This document shows positions 35,076 to 45,099 of a stretch of DNA of 64,000 nucleotides, piece by piece. Under the pieces are notes generated by a model. The model saw only the letters and a program-made list of their open reading frames with translations. It did not search any database and was not told the DNA's origin. Each line of letters opens with the position of its first letter. Within the stretch, counting starts at the first letter, position 1. The stretch comes from Aquincola agrisoli (GTDB lineage: Bacteria; Pseudomonadota; Gammaproteobacteria; Burkholderiales; Burkholderiaceae_C): positions 682,001 to 746,000 of the forward strand of contig NZ_JAZIBG010000028.1 in NCBI RefSeq assembly GCF_036621135.1. Direction: 5' to 3'. The position numbers and the translations under genes were made by a program.

Positions 35076-36226
35076 CGCAGCGCGATCGCGGCGCCCAGCG
35101 CGAGCACCGCGGCCGAGCACACGAAGCCTCGCGCCAGCCCACCCGGGCCGTCGGCGATCCAGCCCACCACGCTGGGGCCGACGATCTGCCCCGCCGCGAA
35201 CACGATGGTGAAGGCGCTGATGCCGGCGGGCCACGCCGAGGCCGGCAGGTTGTGGCGCACGAACGCGGTCGTGGAGGCGACGACCGACAGGAACACGCCG
35301 CCGAACAGCGCGCCCGAGGCGAACACCGCCACCGGGTGGGCCAGCAGCACCGGCAGCAGCGTCGCCACCGCCAGCAGCCCGTTGAGCAGCGCCAGCGGCT
35401 GCCCGCCGCGGTAGCGCTGCAGCAGGCCGGCCCACAGCCACGACGACGCGACGACGCCCAGCCCGAGCACCACGTAGAAGGCGACGATCAGCGGCTCGGC
35501 CAGGCCCTGCTCGCGCAGCAGCGTGACCACGAAGGTCATGTAGCCGATGTAGCCGAGCCCGAACATCAGGTAGCCTGCCAGCATGAAGCCGAAGCGGCGC
35601 CAGCGCACCGCCTCGCGGGCGGCCGCGGCCGGCGGCTTCGGCGACGCCAGGCCCCGCGTCGCCGCGGCCAGGGCCGCGGTGCACAGCGCCGCCAGCGCGC
35701 CCAGGGCCCACCAGGCGCCCTGCCACGCATGCAGGCCGCTGCGCGCCGCGAGCGGCGGCACGGCCAGCGCGGAGGCGACGATGCCCAGGCCCGTGCCGCC
35801 GTAGTAGAGGCCGAGCACCAGGCCGGGATGGGGCGCCGACTGCGCCAGCCGCGCGGCCAGCAGGCCGCCGGCCACGAAGGTCGCCGCGCTCGCCACGCCG
35901 GTGGTGAAGCGCAGCAGGAACAGCGGCAGCTCGCCGGTGGCCGCGCCGTGGGCCGCCAGCAGCGCCGCGGCACCGACGCTGCCCGCCAGCAGCACCCGCC
36001 GGGCGTCGTGCCGCGCGAGCAGCGGCGGCAGCAGCAGCGCGCCGGCCAGGTAGCCGGCGGCATTGACGGTGTTCATCGCGCCGGCGGTGAAGTAGCTCCA
36101 GCCCAGGTCGGCGCGCATCGGCGGCAGCAGCAAGGCGTAGGAGAACCGCGCCAGGCCCAGCGACACCGCGGCCGCCAGCGCCAGGGCCAGCGCGGTGCCG
36201 ATGCCGGGTGCGGGCGCGGCCTTCAC
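35057..36226 (-). CDS. MFS transporter, YbfB/YjiJ family
   Basis: A 389-residue protein with about twelve membrane helices. The stretch LGLARFSYALLLPPMRADLGWSYFTAGAMNTVNAAGYLAG is typical of YbfB/YjiJ-type MFS proteins; the substrate is unknown. The GTG start at 36226 overlaps the stop of the upstream HAD gene (GTGA), so the two are coupled. Confidence 0.88.
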   Translation of the reverse strand: MKAAPAPGIGTALALALAAAVSLGLARFSYALLLPPMRADLGWSYFTAGAMNTVNAAGYLAGALLLPPLLARHDARRVLLAGSVGAAALLAAHGAATGELPLFLLRFTTGVASAATFVAGGLLAARLAQSAPHPGLVLGLYYGGTGLGIVASALAVPPLAARSGLHAWQGAWWALGALAALCTAALAAATRGLASPKPPAAAAREAVRWRRFGFMLAGYLMFGLGYIGYMTFVVTLLREQGLAEPLIVAFYVVLGLGVVASSWLWAGLLQRYRGGQPLALLNGLLAVATLLPVLLAHPVAVFASGALFGGVFLSVVASTTAFVRHNLPASAWPAGISAFTIVFAAGQIVGPSVVGWIADGPGGLARGFVCSAAVLALGAAIALRQRPLG

Positions 36227-37047
36227 CGCCCCGGCGCGCCCGGCCGGCAGGCCAGCACGCGCTGCGCGACTTCGGCAAAGCCCGCGCCCCGCTCGCCGTG
36301 GGTGAGGTACGCCGGCCAGGTGTGCAGCTCGGCCGCGAAGCGCCGCAGGTTGGCCACGCCGACGCTCAGCGCAAAGCGCGCGAACATCGCCTGGTCGTTG
36401 GTGGAGTCGCCCACGTAGATCCACCGGTCCACTTCATCGGGCAGCTCGCGGCCGGCCAGCGCCTGCAGCATCCAGCAGGCGCCGCTCCACTTGTCGTGCC
36501 CCCCGTACCAGCCGTTGATGTGGATCGAGCTGACGCTGGCGTGCATGCCTTCCTCGTGCATCACCCGCACCGCCTGCGCGATGGCCGAGGGCGGCAGGTG
36601 GGTAAACTCGCTGTGGTCGATCGCGATGTCGGTGACGCGGCCGGCGCTGTCGCGCGCCAGCCGGGCGCCGGGCACCTCGTGCAGCAGGCGGGCGGCGGCC
36701 GCGCGCAGGCGGGGGGCGTTGGCCGCGCGCGTGGCCTCGTCCTGGGCATACGCCTCGCGCCAGCCGCCGCCCTCGCGCAGCAGCGCCACCGCGCCGTTCT
36801 CGGCCGCGATGGCGCGCAACGGCCACCGGCTGGCCAGCTCGCGGCTCCAGCCGAGCGGCCGGCCGGTGATGGCGATCACCGGCACGCCGGCCTCGTGCAG
36901 CGCCTGCAACGCGGCCAGCGCGGGCGGATCGATCGCGCCGTCGCGCGTCAGGGTGTCGTCGATGTCGGTGAAGACGCCGTGCACGGCCGCCAGCGCGGCC
37001 GCCGGCGCCTGCGCCCAGGGGCGGGCGGCGGACGGGGGGAGGGACAT
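36223..37047 (-). CDS. HAD-superfamily (IIB) phosphatase
   Basis: A 274-residue soluble hydrolase. Motif I is VFTDIDDTLT with nucleophile D28 and acid D30, motif II is in VIAITGRPLG, and motif IV is YVGDSTNDQAMF. The cap region contains VSSIHINGWYGG. It resembles Cof/sucrose-phosphatase-like HAD-IIB enzymes; the substrate cannot be told. It is translationally coupled to the MFS gene downstream and is divergent from the ahcY leader. Confidence 0.85.
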   Translation of the reverse strand: MSLPPSAARPWAQAPAAALAAVHGVFTDIDDTLTRDGAIDPPALAALQALHEAGVPVIAITGRPLGWSRELASRWPLRAIAAENGAVALLREGGGWREAYAQDEATRAANAPRLRAAAARLLHEVPGARLARDSAGRVTDIAIDHSEFTHLPPSAIAQAVRVMHEEGMHASVSSIHINGWYGGHDKWSGACWMLQALAGRELPDEVDRWIYVGDSTNDQAMFARFALSVGVANLRRFAAELHTWPAYLTHGERGAGFAEVAQRVLACRPGAPGR

Positions 37048-37132
37048 GGCGCCAGTCTTGCACAGACGAATGGCCGCGTTCGACCGGGCTTTTCCGGCGT
37101 TTGCACCGTCGGCAGGCGGCCGCGCACGCCAC

Positions 37133-37138
37133 TACAAT
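37133..37138 (+). promoter_or_regulatory. Candidate -10 element for ahcY
   Basis: TACAAT matches the sigma-70 -10 in five of six positions and lies about 12 bases before the SAH riboswitch aptamer, so transcription would start at its 5' edge. No convincing -35 is seen at 16-18 bases. Confidence 0.5.
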
Positions 37139-37148
37139 CCCGGCACTT

Positions 37149-37237
37149 TCCGAGGAGCGTTGCAAGGCACGGCACGTGCCCCAGGCTCGGACCACCGCCG
37201 CGGCACCCGCCGCCGCGGCCTGCAACAACGCTCACCC
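37149..37237 (+). ncRNA. S-adenosylhomocysteine (SAH) riboswitch aptamer
   Basis: The segment has the hallmark pieces of the SAH riboswitch: CCGAGGAGCGTTGC at 37150, CCAGGCTCGG at 37181 and CAACGCTCACC at 37226. P1 is GAGCGTTG (37155-37162) / CAACGCTC (37226-37233), P2 is GGCAC / GTGCC (37166-37180), and the pseudoknot is CCGAG (37150-37154) / CTCGG (37186-37190). SAH riboswitches turn on ahcY when SAH builds up and are common in Burkholderiales. Confidence 0.93.
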
Positions 37238-37262
37238 GCACGAGTCGTGTCCTGGGTGAGCG
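37229..37262 (+). promoter_or_regulatory. Anti-aptamer hairpin of the SAH riboswitch
   Basis: CGCTCACCC (37229-37237) is perfectly complementary to GGGTGAGCG (37254-37262) and uses the 3' strand of P1, so this nine-base-pair hairpin and the SAH-bound fold exclude each other. It is followed by a pyrimidine-rich stretch (GATCCTTCCTCCCCTTC) rather than a clean T-run, so it may be a weak terminator or act through Rho or translation. Confidence 0.7.
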
Positions 37263-37315
37263 GATCCTTCCTCCCCTTCTCGCGATTCGGCGGGCCCCTT
37301 GAACCGGAGCCCTCT

Positions 37316-38767
<1,452 letters not shown>

Positions 38768-38853
38768 GACCACCCCCGGAGCGCCTTCCGGCGCTCCCCC
38801 TCAAGGGGGCGCCACCAGCGGACCGGCAGAGCCGGATCCGCGGTGTCTGCTGG
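38768..38853. repeat. Multi-hairpin intergenic element after ahcY (REP-like)
   Basis: Three adjacent hairpins fill the gap: GGAGCGCC/GGCGCTCC (38778-38797), CCCCC/GGGGG with TCAA loop (38796-38809) and GCGGACCGGC/GCCGGATCCGC (38818-38841). The first two share bases, so they compete. From memory, very similar sequences recur in many Comamonadaceae and related genomes, so it is probably a dispersed repeat; I see only one copy in this window. It may end ahcY transcripts. Confidence 0.6.
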
Positions 38854-38881
38854 AGCAATTCGCCTTTCCTTATCCACGGTT

Positions 38882-39640
38882 GTGACACGCGCTGACCAAC
38901 TCATCGTGCAGCAAGGGCTGGCGCCCACGCGCTCGGCTGCGCAGCGGCTGATCGAGCGCGGCGCAGTGCGCTGGCAGGGCCCGCAGGGCTGGCAGGTGCC
39001 GAAGAAGGCGGGCGAAGACCTGCCCGAAGGCTGCACCGTCGAGCTGACCGACGACGCCGAGCTGCGCTGGGTGTCGCGCGGCGGGCTCAAGCTGGAAGGC
39101 GCGCTTGCACAGGCGGGCGTCGACGTGGCCGGCCGCACCTGCCTCGACGTGGGCCAGAGCACCGGCGGCTTCACCGACGTGCTGCTGGCGCGCGGCGCGG
39201 CGCGTGTGGTCGGCATCGACGTCGGCCACGGCCAGCTCCACCCGAAGCTGCGCGGCGACCCGCGCGTGCAGGCGCTGGAAGGCGTCAACGCCCGCCATGT
39301 CGACGCCGGGCTCGGGCGCTTCGGCTTCGTCACCGGCGACCTGTCCTTCATCTCGCTCACGCTGGTGCTGCCCGCGCTGGCGCCGCTGCTCGAGCCGGGC
39401 GGCGAGCTGCTGATGCTGGTGAAGCCGCAGTTCGAACTGCAGCCGCAGGACATCGGCAAGGGCGGCCTGGTGAAGAGCGCCGCGTCGTACCCTGTGGTGG
39501 AGCAGCGCATCCGCGAGGCCTGCGCCGCGCACGGGCTGGCGGTGGCCGCCTATTTCCCGAGCCCGATCGCCGGCGGCGACGGCAACACCGAGTTCTTCGT
39601 GCACGCACGAACCCCCGATCTTCCGAGAGCAACCCCATGA
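38882..39640 (+). CDS. TlyA-family S4-domain RNA methyltransferase
   Basis: A 252-residue protein: an N-terminal S4 RNA-binding domain (TRADQLIVQQGLAPTRSAAQ) followed by an FtsJ-like SAM methyltransferase fold (CLDVGQSTGGFTDVLLARGA, GDLSFISLTLVLPAL, LVKPQFE). TlyA enzymes methylate rRNA 2'-O positions; some homologues are called haemolysin A. The GTG at 38882 gives the family N-terminus; an upstream GTG at 38843 lies inside the hairpin repeat and is rejected. Its stop overlaps the metF ATG. Confidence 0.88.
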   Translation: MTRADQLIVQQGLAPTRSAAQRLIERGAVRWQGPQGWQVPKKAGEDLPEGCTVELTDDAELRWVSRGGLKLEGALAQAGVDVAGRTCLDVGQSTGGFTDVLLARGAARVVGIDVGHGQLHPKLRGDPRVQALEGVNARHVDAGLGRFGFVTGDLSFISLTLVLPALAPLLEPGGELLMLVKPQFELQPQDIGKGGLVKSAASYPVVEQRIREACAAHGLAVAAYFPSPIAGGDGNTEFFVHARTPDLPRATP

Positions 39641-40476
39641 CCGTGCCGATCAGCTTCGAGTTCTTTCCGCCCAACACCCCGGTCGGCGACGACAAGCTCA
39701 AGACCGTGGTGCAGGAGCTGGGCGCGCTGAAGCCCGAGTTCTTCAGCGTGACCTACGGCGCCGGCGGCGCCACGCGCGACAAGACGCTGGCCACCGTGAG
39801 CGCCATCGCCAAGGCCGGCTTCGAGGCCGCGCCGCACCTGTCCTGCGTGGGCTCCACGCGCGCCGGGCTGGCCGAGATCCTGGCCACCTACCGCGCGCAG
39901 AACATCCGCCGCATCGTCGCGCTGCGCGGCGACCTGCCCAGCGGCACCGCGGTCGCGGGCGAGTTCCGCTATGCCGCCGAGCTGGTGCGCTTCATCCGCG
40001 AGACGCAGGGCCCCGACTGGCAGATCGAGGTGGCGGCCTATCCGGAATACCACCCCGAGCAGCGCTACGCCGCCCGCGACGTGCAGCACTACGTCGAGAA
40101 GGTGAAGGCCGGCGCCACCGCCGCGATCACGCAGTTCTTCTTCAACCCCGACGCGTATTTCCACTTCGTCGAGCAGACCCGCAAGCTGGGCGCCGAGGTG
40201 CCGGTGGTGCCGGGCATCATGCCCTTCCACAACTTCGCGAAGATCGCGCAGTTCGCGCAGCGCGACGGCATCGAGATCCCGCGCTGGGTGGCGCTGAAGA
40301 TGGAGGGCTTCCTGGACGACGCGGCCTCGATCCGCGCGTTCGGCCTCGACGTGGTCACCTCGTTGTGCGAGCGGCTGATCGCCGGCGGCGCGCCGGGCCT
40401 CCACTTCTACACGATGAACCAGAGCCCGCTGACGCTGGAGCTCTGCAAACGCCTCCAGCTCGGCCCGGCCGCCTGA
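39637..40476 (+). CDS. metF: Methylenetetrahydrofolate reductase
   Basis: A 279-residue flavoprotein that reduces 5,10-methylene-THF to 5-methyl-THF for methionine synthesis. The N-terminal strand SFEFFPPNTPVGDDKL has the catalytic glutamate, and FFSVTYGAGGATRDKT and RIVALRGDLP are the family motifs. It begins within the TlyA stop (ATGA), so ahcY, the methyltransferase and metF lie in methyl-cycle order. It is convergent with the cyclo-ligase gene (12-base gap). Confidence 0.97.
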   Translation: MTVPISFEFFPPNTPVGDDKLKTVVQELGALKPEFFSVTYGAGGATRDKTLATVSAIAKAGFEAAPHLSCVGSTRAGLAEILATYRAQNIRRIVALRGDLPSGTAVAGEFRYAAELVRFIRETQGPDWQIEVAAYPEYHPEQRYAARDVQHYVEKVKAGATAAITQFFFNPDAYFHFVEQTRKLGAEVPVVPGIMPFHNFAKIAQFAQRDGIEIPRWVALKMEGFLDDAASIRAFGLDVVTSLCERLIAGGAPGLHFYTMNQSPLTLELCKRLQLGPAA

Positions 40477-40488
40477 GGCAGGTTCAGG

Positions 40489-41082
40489 TCACTGCGGATC
40501 GGCGTCGGCGACGACGCCGTCCTCGTTGAGCATCGCGTCGAGCGGCACGTCGTGCGGCTCGGGCTGGAGCCACGGCAGGAAGCCGTGCGAATAGCCGACG
40601 CCCACCGTGTACGGCTTGGGTTCGATCGCCGCCAGCGTGCGGTCGTAGAAGCCGCCGCCGTAACCCAGGCGCACGCCGCCGGGGCCGTAGCCCACGCAGG
40701 GCACCAGCAGCATCTGCGGCTGGAATTCCTCGGTGTCCTTGGGCTTGGGGATGCCGAAGGCATCCTCCTCCATCGGGCACCCCGGGTACCAGACGTGGAA
40801 GCGCAGCTGCTTGGTCTCGCGGTCGATCACCGGCAGGCCGATGCGGCGCGCCGGGTCGGCTTCGCTCCAGCGGAAGAGCGCGGGCAGCGCATCGAACTCG
40901 CCCTTGATGGGCCAGTAGGCGCCGATCGTCGTCTCCTTGCGGGCCACCAGCCACACGCGCAGCACCCGCTGCAGGTGCATCGCGCGCTCGTGGCGGTCGA
41001 TCATCGCGAGCCGCTCGGCCTGGAGCTGGCGGCGCAGCACCTTCTTGTCGCGGGACGGTTCCAGGCTGAAGTCGGCAGGCAT
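40489..41082 (-). CDS. 5-formyltetrahydrofolate cyclo-ligase
   Basis: A 197-residue ATP-dependent enzyme that converts 5-formyl-THF to 5,10-methenyl-THF. The family motif is VGYGPGGVRLGYGGGFYDRT and the N-terminus has KKVLRRQLQAERLAM. In many proteobacteria this gene (ygfA/fau) follows 6S RNA; here only 56 bases separate it from the divergent TfoX-like gene, so no 6S RNA is upstream. Confidence 0.94.
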   Translation of the reverse strand: MPADFSLEPSRDKKVLRRQLQAERLAMIDRHERAMHLQRVLRVWLVARKETTIGAYWPIKGEFDALPALFRWSEADPARRIGLPVIDRETKQLRFHVWYPGCPMEEDAFGIPKPKDTEEFQPQMLLVPCVGYGPGGVRLGYGGGFYDRTLAAIEPKPYTVGVGYSHGFLPWLQPEPHDVPLDAMLNEDGVVADADPQ

Positions 41083-41138
41083 GGCGGGCGAGGGGGTCGG
41101 TGGCGGAAACCCGATTGTGGCCGGCCTAGACTGCCCGG

Positions 41139-41498
41139 ATGCGCGCCACCGCCCCCGCCGACCCGATCGTCGCCCACTGCCTGGAGCTGCTCGCGCCGCT
41201 GGGCGACGCGCGCGCCAGGCGGATGTTCGGCGGCCACGGCATCTACCTGGACGGGCACTTCATCGCGATCGTCGCGTGGGAGCGCCTGTACCTGAAGGCG
41301 AACGAGGCAACGCAGGCGCGCTTCCGCGAGGCCGGCTGCGAGCCCTTCACCTACGAAGCCAAGGGCGACCGGCGCGTGACGATGAACTACTGGACCGCGC
41401 CGGCCGAGGCGATGGAATCGCCGGCGCTGATGCAGCCCTGGGCGCGGCTGGCGCTGCAGGCGGCCCTGGCGGCCCCGCGGCCGCGCCAGCGGCGCTGA
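41139..41498 (+). CDS. TfoX/Sxy N-terminal-domain protein
   Basis: A 119-residue protein with the TfoX_N fold (ARRMFGGHGIYLDGHFIAIV, LYLKANEATQARFREAGCEP). It lacks the C-terminal TfoX domain of the E. coli competence regulator, so a role in competence is not implied. The start ATG has no clear SD. Confidence 0.8.
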   Translation: MRATAPADPIVAHCLELLAPLGDARARRMFGGHGIYLDGHFIAIVAWERLYLKANEATQARFREAGCEPFTYEAKGDRRVTMNYWTAPAEAMESPALMQPWARLALQAALAAPRPRQRR

Positions 41499-41511
41499 GC
41501 CGGCGCACGGA

Positions 41512-41892
41512 TCACACGCAGGTCGGTGCGATCGCGCCGAACTGCAGCGAACGCCGCGAGGCCTCCAGCGCGCCGCCCAGCCGCTGCCAGGCGCTGCGCC
41601 CGGGCACGGTACGGGGCTGAGGCGCCTCGACCAGCTGGAAGACCGCGGCGGCCCGCCCTTCCACGACCGCCTCGACGCCGGCGCCGAGCGCATGGCCCTC
41701 GCCGGGCGAGAGCCAGATGTCGCCGCCGGCACCCGGGCGGGCGTCGTCGGTCGTGAGCCAGACCTGGCCTTCGGTGACCGCGAGCCAGCGGGCATGCCGG
41801 GCCGGTGCGATGCGGCGAGCGGTACCGGCCGGCAAGGCAACGGACCAAGCCGCTGCGTCAGCTTGCGAAAAGCTCATCAATGCGGTGCTCAT
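41512..41892 (-). CDS. DUF2917-family protein
   Basis: A 126-residue small protein with the cupin-like DUF2917 pattern (VALPAGTARRIAPARHARWLAV, VWLTTDDARPGAGGDIWLSPGEGHALGAG). Function is unknown. It is divergent from a LysR regulator with 96 bases between, an arrangement that suggests it may be that regulator's target. Confidence 0.8.
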   Translation of the reverse strand: MSTALMSFSQADAAAWSVALPAGTARRIAPARHARWLAVTEGQVWLTTDDARPGAGGDIWLSPGEGHALGAGVEAVVEGRAAAVFQLVEAPQPRTVPGRSAWQRLGGALEASRRSLQFGAIAPTCV

Positions 41893-41988
41893 GACATACT
41901 CCGGTGGCTGGGTGTGTAGAGGAAATTCTCGTCAACGACAGGCCCCCTGTCGAATGAGCAGTTCGACCCCGATTGATGCGCATTGATC

Positions 41989-42948
41989 ATGAATAGACTG
42001 CGGCAGCGCCCCCTCTCCGTCGGCCCGTTGCGCGCCTTCGAGGCGGTGGCCCGGCGCCTGAGCTTCAGCGGCGCGGCGCAGGAACTGCACCTCACGCAGT
42101 CGGCGATCAGCCGGCAGATCCGCGCGCTGGAAGAAGAACTGGGCGCCGTGCTGTTCCTGCGCGGCACCCGCAGCGTGGAGCTCACCGGCGCCGGGGCGAC
42201 GCTGCTGCGCTCGGCCGCGCCGCTGCTCGACCGGCTCGACGCCACGGTGCGGCAGATCCGCGTCTCGGCCGGCCGGCGGCATGTCGGCGTGACCACCTTC
42301 GCGTCCTTCGCATCGCTGTGGCTGATCCCGAGGCTGCACTCGTTCCAGCGCATGCACCCCGACATCGACATCCGCATCTCCGCGACGGATGCCCTGCTCG
42401 ACATCGACGACCCGGAGCTGGACATCGGCCTGCGCTACTGCCACCCGGACCAGGCGCCGCCTGGTTCGATCCACCTCTTCGGCGAGGTGCTCACGCCGGT
42501 GGTCTGCCAGGTGCTCGCCGAGCAGGCGCAGCGCGGGCAGGCGCCGCCCCTCGCCCATCCGGCCGACCTGGCCCGCCATGCGCTGCTGGAGGAGGACGAC
42601 CACCGCCCCAGCGCCGAGTTCCTCACCTGGCGCTACTGGCTGCGCCAGCGCGGGCAACCGCAGCTCGAGCCCCTGCGCTGGATCTACCTGAACTACACCC
42701 ACCAGCAGATCCAGGCGGCCCTCGCGGCGCAAGGGGTGGCACTGGCGCGGCTGGCGCTGGTGCAGGAGTCGATCCAGCGCGGCGAGCTGATCGAACCGTT
42801 CGGCGAGGCGGGCCGCGAGCGCTCGCCCTTCGCCTACTGGCTGATCCACGGCAGCAACGCGCAGCGCCGGCCGGAGCTGCAGCCTTTCATCGACTGGGTG
42901 GTGGAACAGGCCCGCGAGACGCGGCGAACGCTGGGCGAATCCGCCTGA
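41989..42948 (+). CDS. LysR-family transcriptional regulator (GcvA-like)
   Basis: A 319-residue regulator: a winged helix-turn-helix at about 8-66 (LRAFEAVARRLSFSGAAQEL, SAISRQIRALEEELG) followed by the LysR effector-binding domain. Its N-terminus with a leading RPLSVGPLRAFE is like GcvA-type members. The ATG at 41989 was chosen; a TTG at 41983 is two codons longer. It is divergent from the DUF2917 gene. The ligand is unknown. Confidence 0.9.
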   Translation: MNRLRQRPLSVGPLRAFEAVARRLSFSGAAQELHLTQSAISRQIRALEEELGAVLFLRGTRSVELTGAGATLLRSAAPLLDRLDATVRQIRVSAGRRHVGVTTFASFASLWLIPRLHSFQRMHPDIDIRISATDALLDIDDPELDIGLRYCHPDQAPPGSIHLFGEVLTPVVCQVLAEQAQRGQAPPLAHPADLARHALLEEDDHRPSAEFLTWRYWLRQRGQPQLEPLRWIYLNYTHQQIQAALAAQGVALARLALVQESIQRGELIEPFGEAGRERSPFAYWLIHGSNAQRRPELQPFIDWVVEQARETRRTLGESA

Positions 42949-43086
42949 CGAGGGCGGGCCCTTGTCAACGCGCGGCGGAACCGCTGCGCTACATTCAAAT
43001 CCATCTGCCGCGCCCCCTGCGCCCCCCGCCCGCGCCGCAGCGCCTTCAACGCACCGCGGCCGCTCCACGCATTCACCGAAGCACCG

Positions 43087-45099
43087 ATGCAAAAGCCCCG
43101 CCCCCTGGCCAGCCTCATCGGCCTGGCCACCGCCCTTCTCCTCACCACGCAGGCGCCGCTCGTGCGCGCCCAGGGCGCCGACGGCCTCGTGCTCGAGGCC
43201 CGCGAGGCGCAGCGCAAGAAAGACCGCGTGCGCCTGGTCGCGCTGCGCGACGCCGCGCAAGCCACCCGCCATCCGCTGGCGTCCTGGGTCGACTACTGGG
43301 AACTCGGCAGCCGCCTGAACACGGCGCAGCAGGACGAACTGGAAGCCTTCTACGCGCGCTGGCCCGGCAGCTACGTCGAAGACCGCCTGCGCAACGACTG
43401 GCTGCTCGAGCTGGGCAAGCGGCGCGACTGGGCCAACTTCAGCCGCGATTTCCCGCGCTTCCGGATGAACGACGACCGCCAGGTCACCTGCTACGCGCTG
43501 CTCACCGCGCACCTGGACGGCCAGCAGGTGCGCGATGCGGCGCTGCCGGCCTGGCTCGCGCAGCGCGACCTCGACGACGGCTGCGCCCTGATGGCCGCCA
43601 CGCTGTACGAAGCCAAGGTCTTCACGAAGGACGACGTCTGGCGCCGCATCCGCCAGGCGGCCGAGGGCAACAAGCCCGCGGCCGCCCGGTCCGCCGCCGC
43701 GCTGGTGAGCCCGCAGCTCGCGGCAGCGGTGGCCGAGGCCTTTGCGCAGCCGGCCAAGCCGCTGGGCCGCAAGGCCGTGGTGATGACCCACGACACCGCC
43801 GAAGTCACCGCGGTGGCGCTGGCCCGCATGGCCGCCGACGACCCGGACAACGCCACCGCGCTGCTGCGCGCGCGCTGGGCGCGGCTGCTGCCGCAGGCGC
43901 CCGCGGGCTGGGCCTGGTCGCAGGTGGGCCGCAGCCATGCGCAGAAGCTCCAGGCCGACGCGGTCACGGCCTACGCCGAGGCCTTCGCCCAGCGCGAGCA
44001 GAAGCCCCATGCCAGCGATTCGCAATGGACCGACGACACGCTGGCCTGGGCCGTGCGCAGCGCGCTGCGCTTCCCGGCGGCAGAGCGCTGGGCCATCGTC
44101 GCCCGTGCGATCGACGAGATGAGCGCCGAGGAGCAGGCCGACGCGGGCTGGCAGTACTGGAAGGGCCGCGCGCTGCGCGAGACCGCGCCGCAGGGCCCGC
44201 GGGGCGACGAGCAGCGCCGCGAGGCCGAGACGGTGCTGCAGGCCATCGCATCGCCGCTGCATTTCTACGGCCAGCTCGCCACGGAAGACCTCGGCCGCAG
44301 CCTCGCGCTGCCGCCGGCGCCGGCGCCGCTCACCGCGCAGGAGCGGGCCGCCGCGCGCGCCAACCCGGGCCTGCAGCGGGCGCTGCAGCTGATCGGCCTG
44401 GGCCTGCGCAGCGAGGGCGTGCGGGAATGGAACTTCACGCTGCGCGGCATGGCCGACCGCGAGCTGCTCGCCGCGGCGCAGTGGGCCTGCGAGCGCGAGG
44501 TCTGGGACCGCTGCATCAACACCAGCGACCGCACGCGCAACGAGATCGACCTCGAGCAGCGCTACCCGATGCCGCTGCGGCGCCACGTGGTGGAGCAGGC
44601 CGGCTCGATCGGCCTCGATCCGGCCTACGTGTACGGCCTGATCCGCCAGGAGTCGCGCTTCATCATGGACGCGCGCTCGCATGTGGGCGCCTCGGGGCTG
44701 ATGCAGATCATGCCGGCCACCGCACGCTGGACGGCCAAGAAGATCGGCCTCGACTACAGCGCCGACATGATCAACGACCGCGACACCAACCTGCGGCTGG
44801 GCACGGCCTACCTGAAGCTCGCGCTGGACGACTTCGGCGGCTCGCAGGCCATGGCCGCCGCGGCCTACAACGCGGGGCCGGGCCGGCCGCGCCGCTGGCG
44901 CGAAGGCGCCACGGTGGAGGCCGCGGCCTGGGCCGAGAACATCCCCTTCAGCGAGACGCGCGACTACGTGAAGAAGGTGCTGGGCAACGCCACGGTGTAC
45001 AGCGCGCTGATCACCGGCAAGCCCCCTGCCCTGAAGCCGCGCCTGGGCGGCCCGATCGGCCCGCGCTCGCCGATCACCAACGACCGGGACCTGCCATGA
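43087..45099 (+). CDS. slt: Soluble lytic murein transglycosylase
   Basis: A 670-residue periplasmic enzyme. A signal peptide ends near LVRAQG. A long helical superhelix (about 30-490) is followed by the GH23 catalytic domain with E522 in IRQESRFIMDARS, GASGLMQIMPATA and AAYNAGPGRPRRW. It cleaves peptidoglycan to 1,6-anhydro products. A TACATT hexamer at 42990-42995 is a possible -10. Its stop overlaps the next gene's ATG (ATGA). Confidence 0.94.
   Translation: MQKPRPLASLIGLATALLLTTQAPLVRAQGADGLVLEAREAQRKKDRVRLVALRDAAQATRHPLASWVDYWELGSRLNTAQQDELEAFYARWPGSYVEDRLRNDWLLELGKRRDWANFSRDFPRFRMNDDRQVTCYALLTAHLDGQQVRDAALPAWLAQRDLDDGCALMAATLYEAKVFTKDDVWRRIRQAAEGNKPAAARSAAALVSPQLAAAVAEAFAQPAKPLGRKAVVMTHDTAEVTAVALARMAADDPDNATALLRARWARLLPQAPAGWAWSQVGRSHAQKLQADAVTAYAEAFAQREQKPHASDSQWTDDTLAWAVRSALRFPAAERWAIVARAIDEMSAEEQADAGWQYWKGRALRETAPQGPRGDEQRREAETVLQAIASPLHFYGQLATEDLGRSLALPPAPAPLTAQERAAARANPGLQRALQLIGLGLRSEGVREWNFTLRGMADRELLAAAQWACEREVWDRCINTSDRTRNEIDLEQRYPMPLRRHVVEQAGSIGLDPAYVYGLIRQESRFIMDARSHVGASGLMQIMPATARWTAKKIGLDYSADMINDRDTNLRLGTAYLKLALDDFGGSQAMAAAAYNAGPGRPRRWREGATVEAAAWAENIPFSETRDYVKKVLGNATVYSALITGKPPALKPRLGGPIGPRSPITNDRDLP

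Noticed and set aside
38843..38881. GTG at 38843 as start of the TlyA-like gene
   Set aside because: It lies within the hairpin repeat and adds residues not seen in the family; GTG at 38882 fits better.
41083..41138. 6S RNA upstream of the 5-formyl-THF cyclo-ligase gene
   Set aside because: The usual ssrS neighbour is absent; only 56 bases lie between the divergent genes, far too short for 6S RNA.
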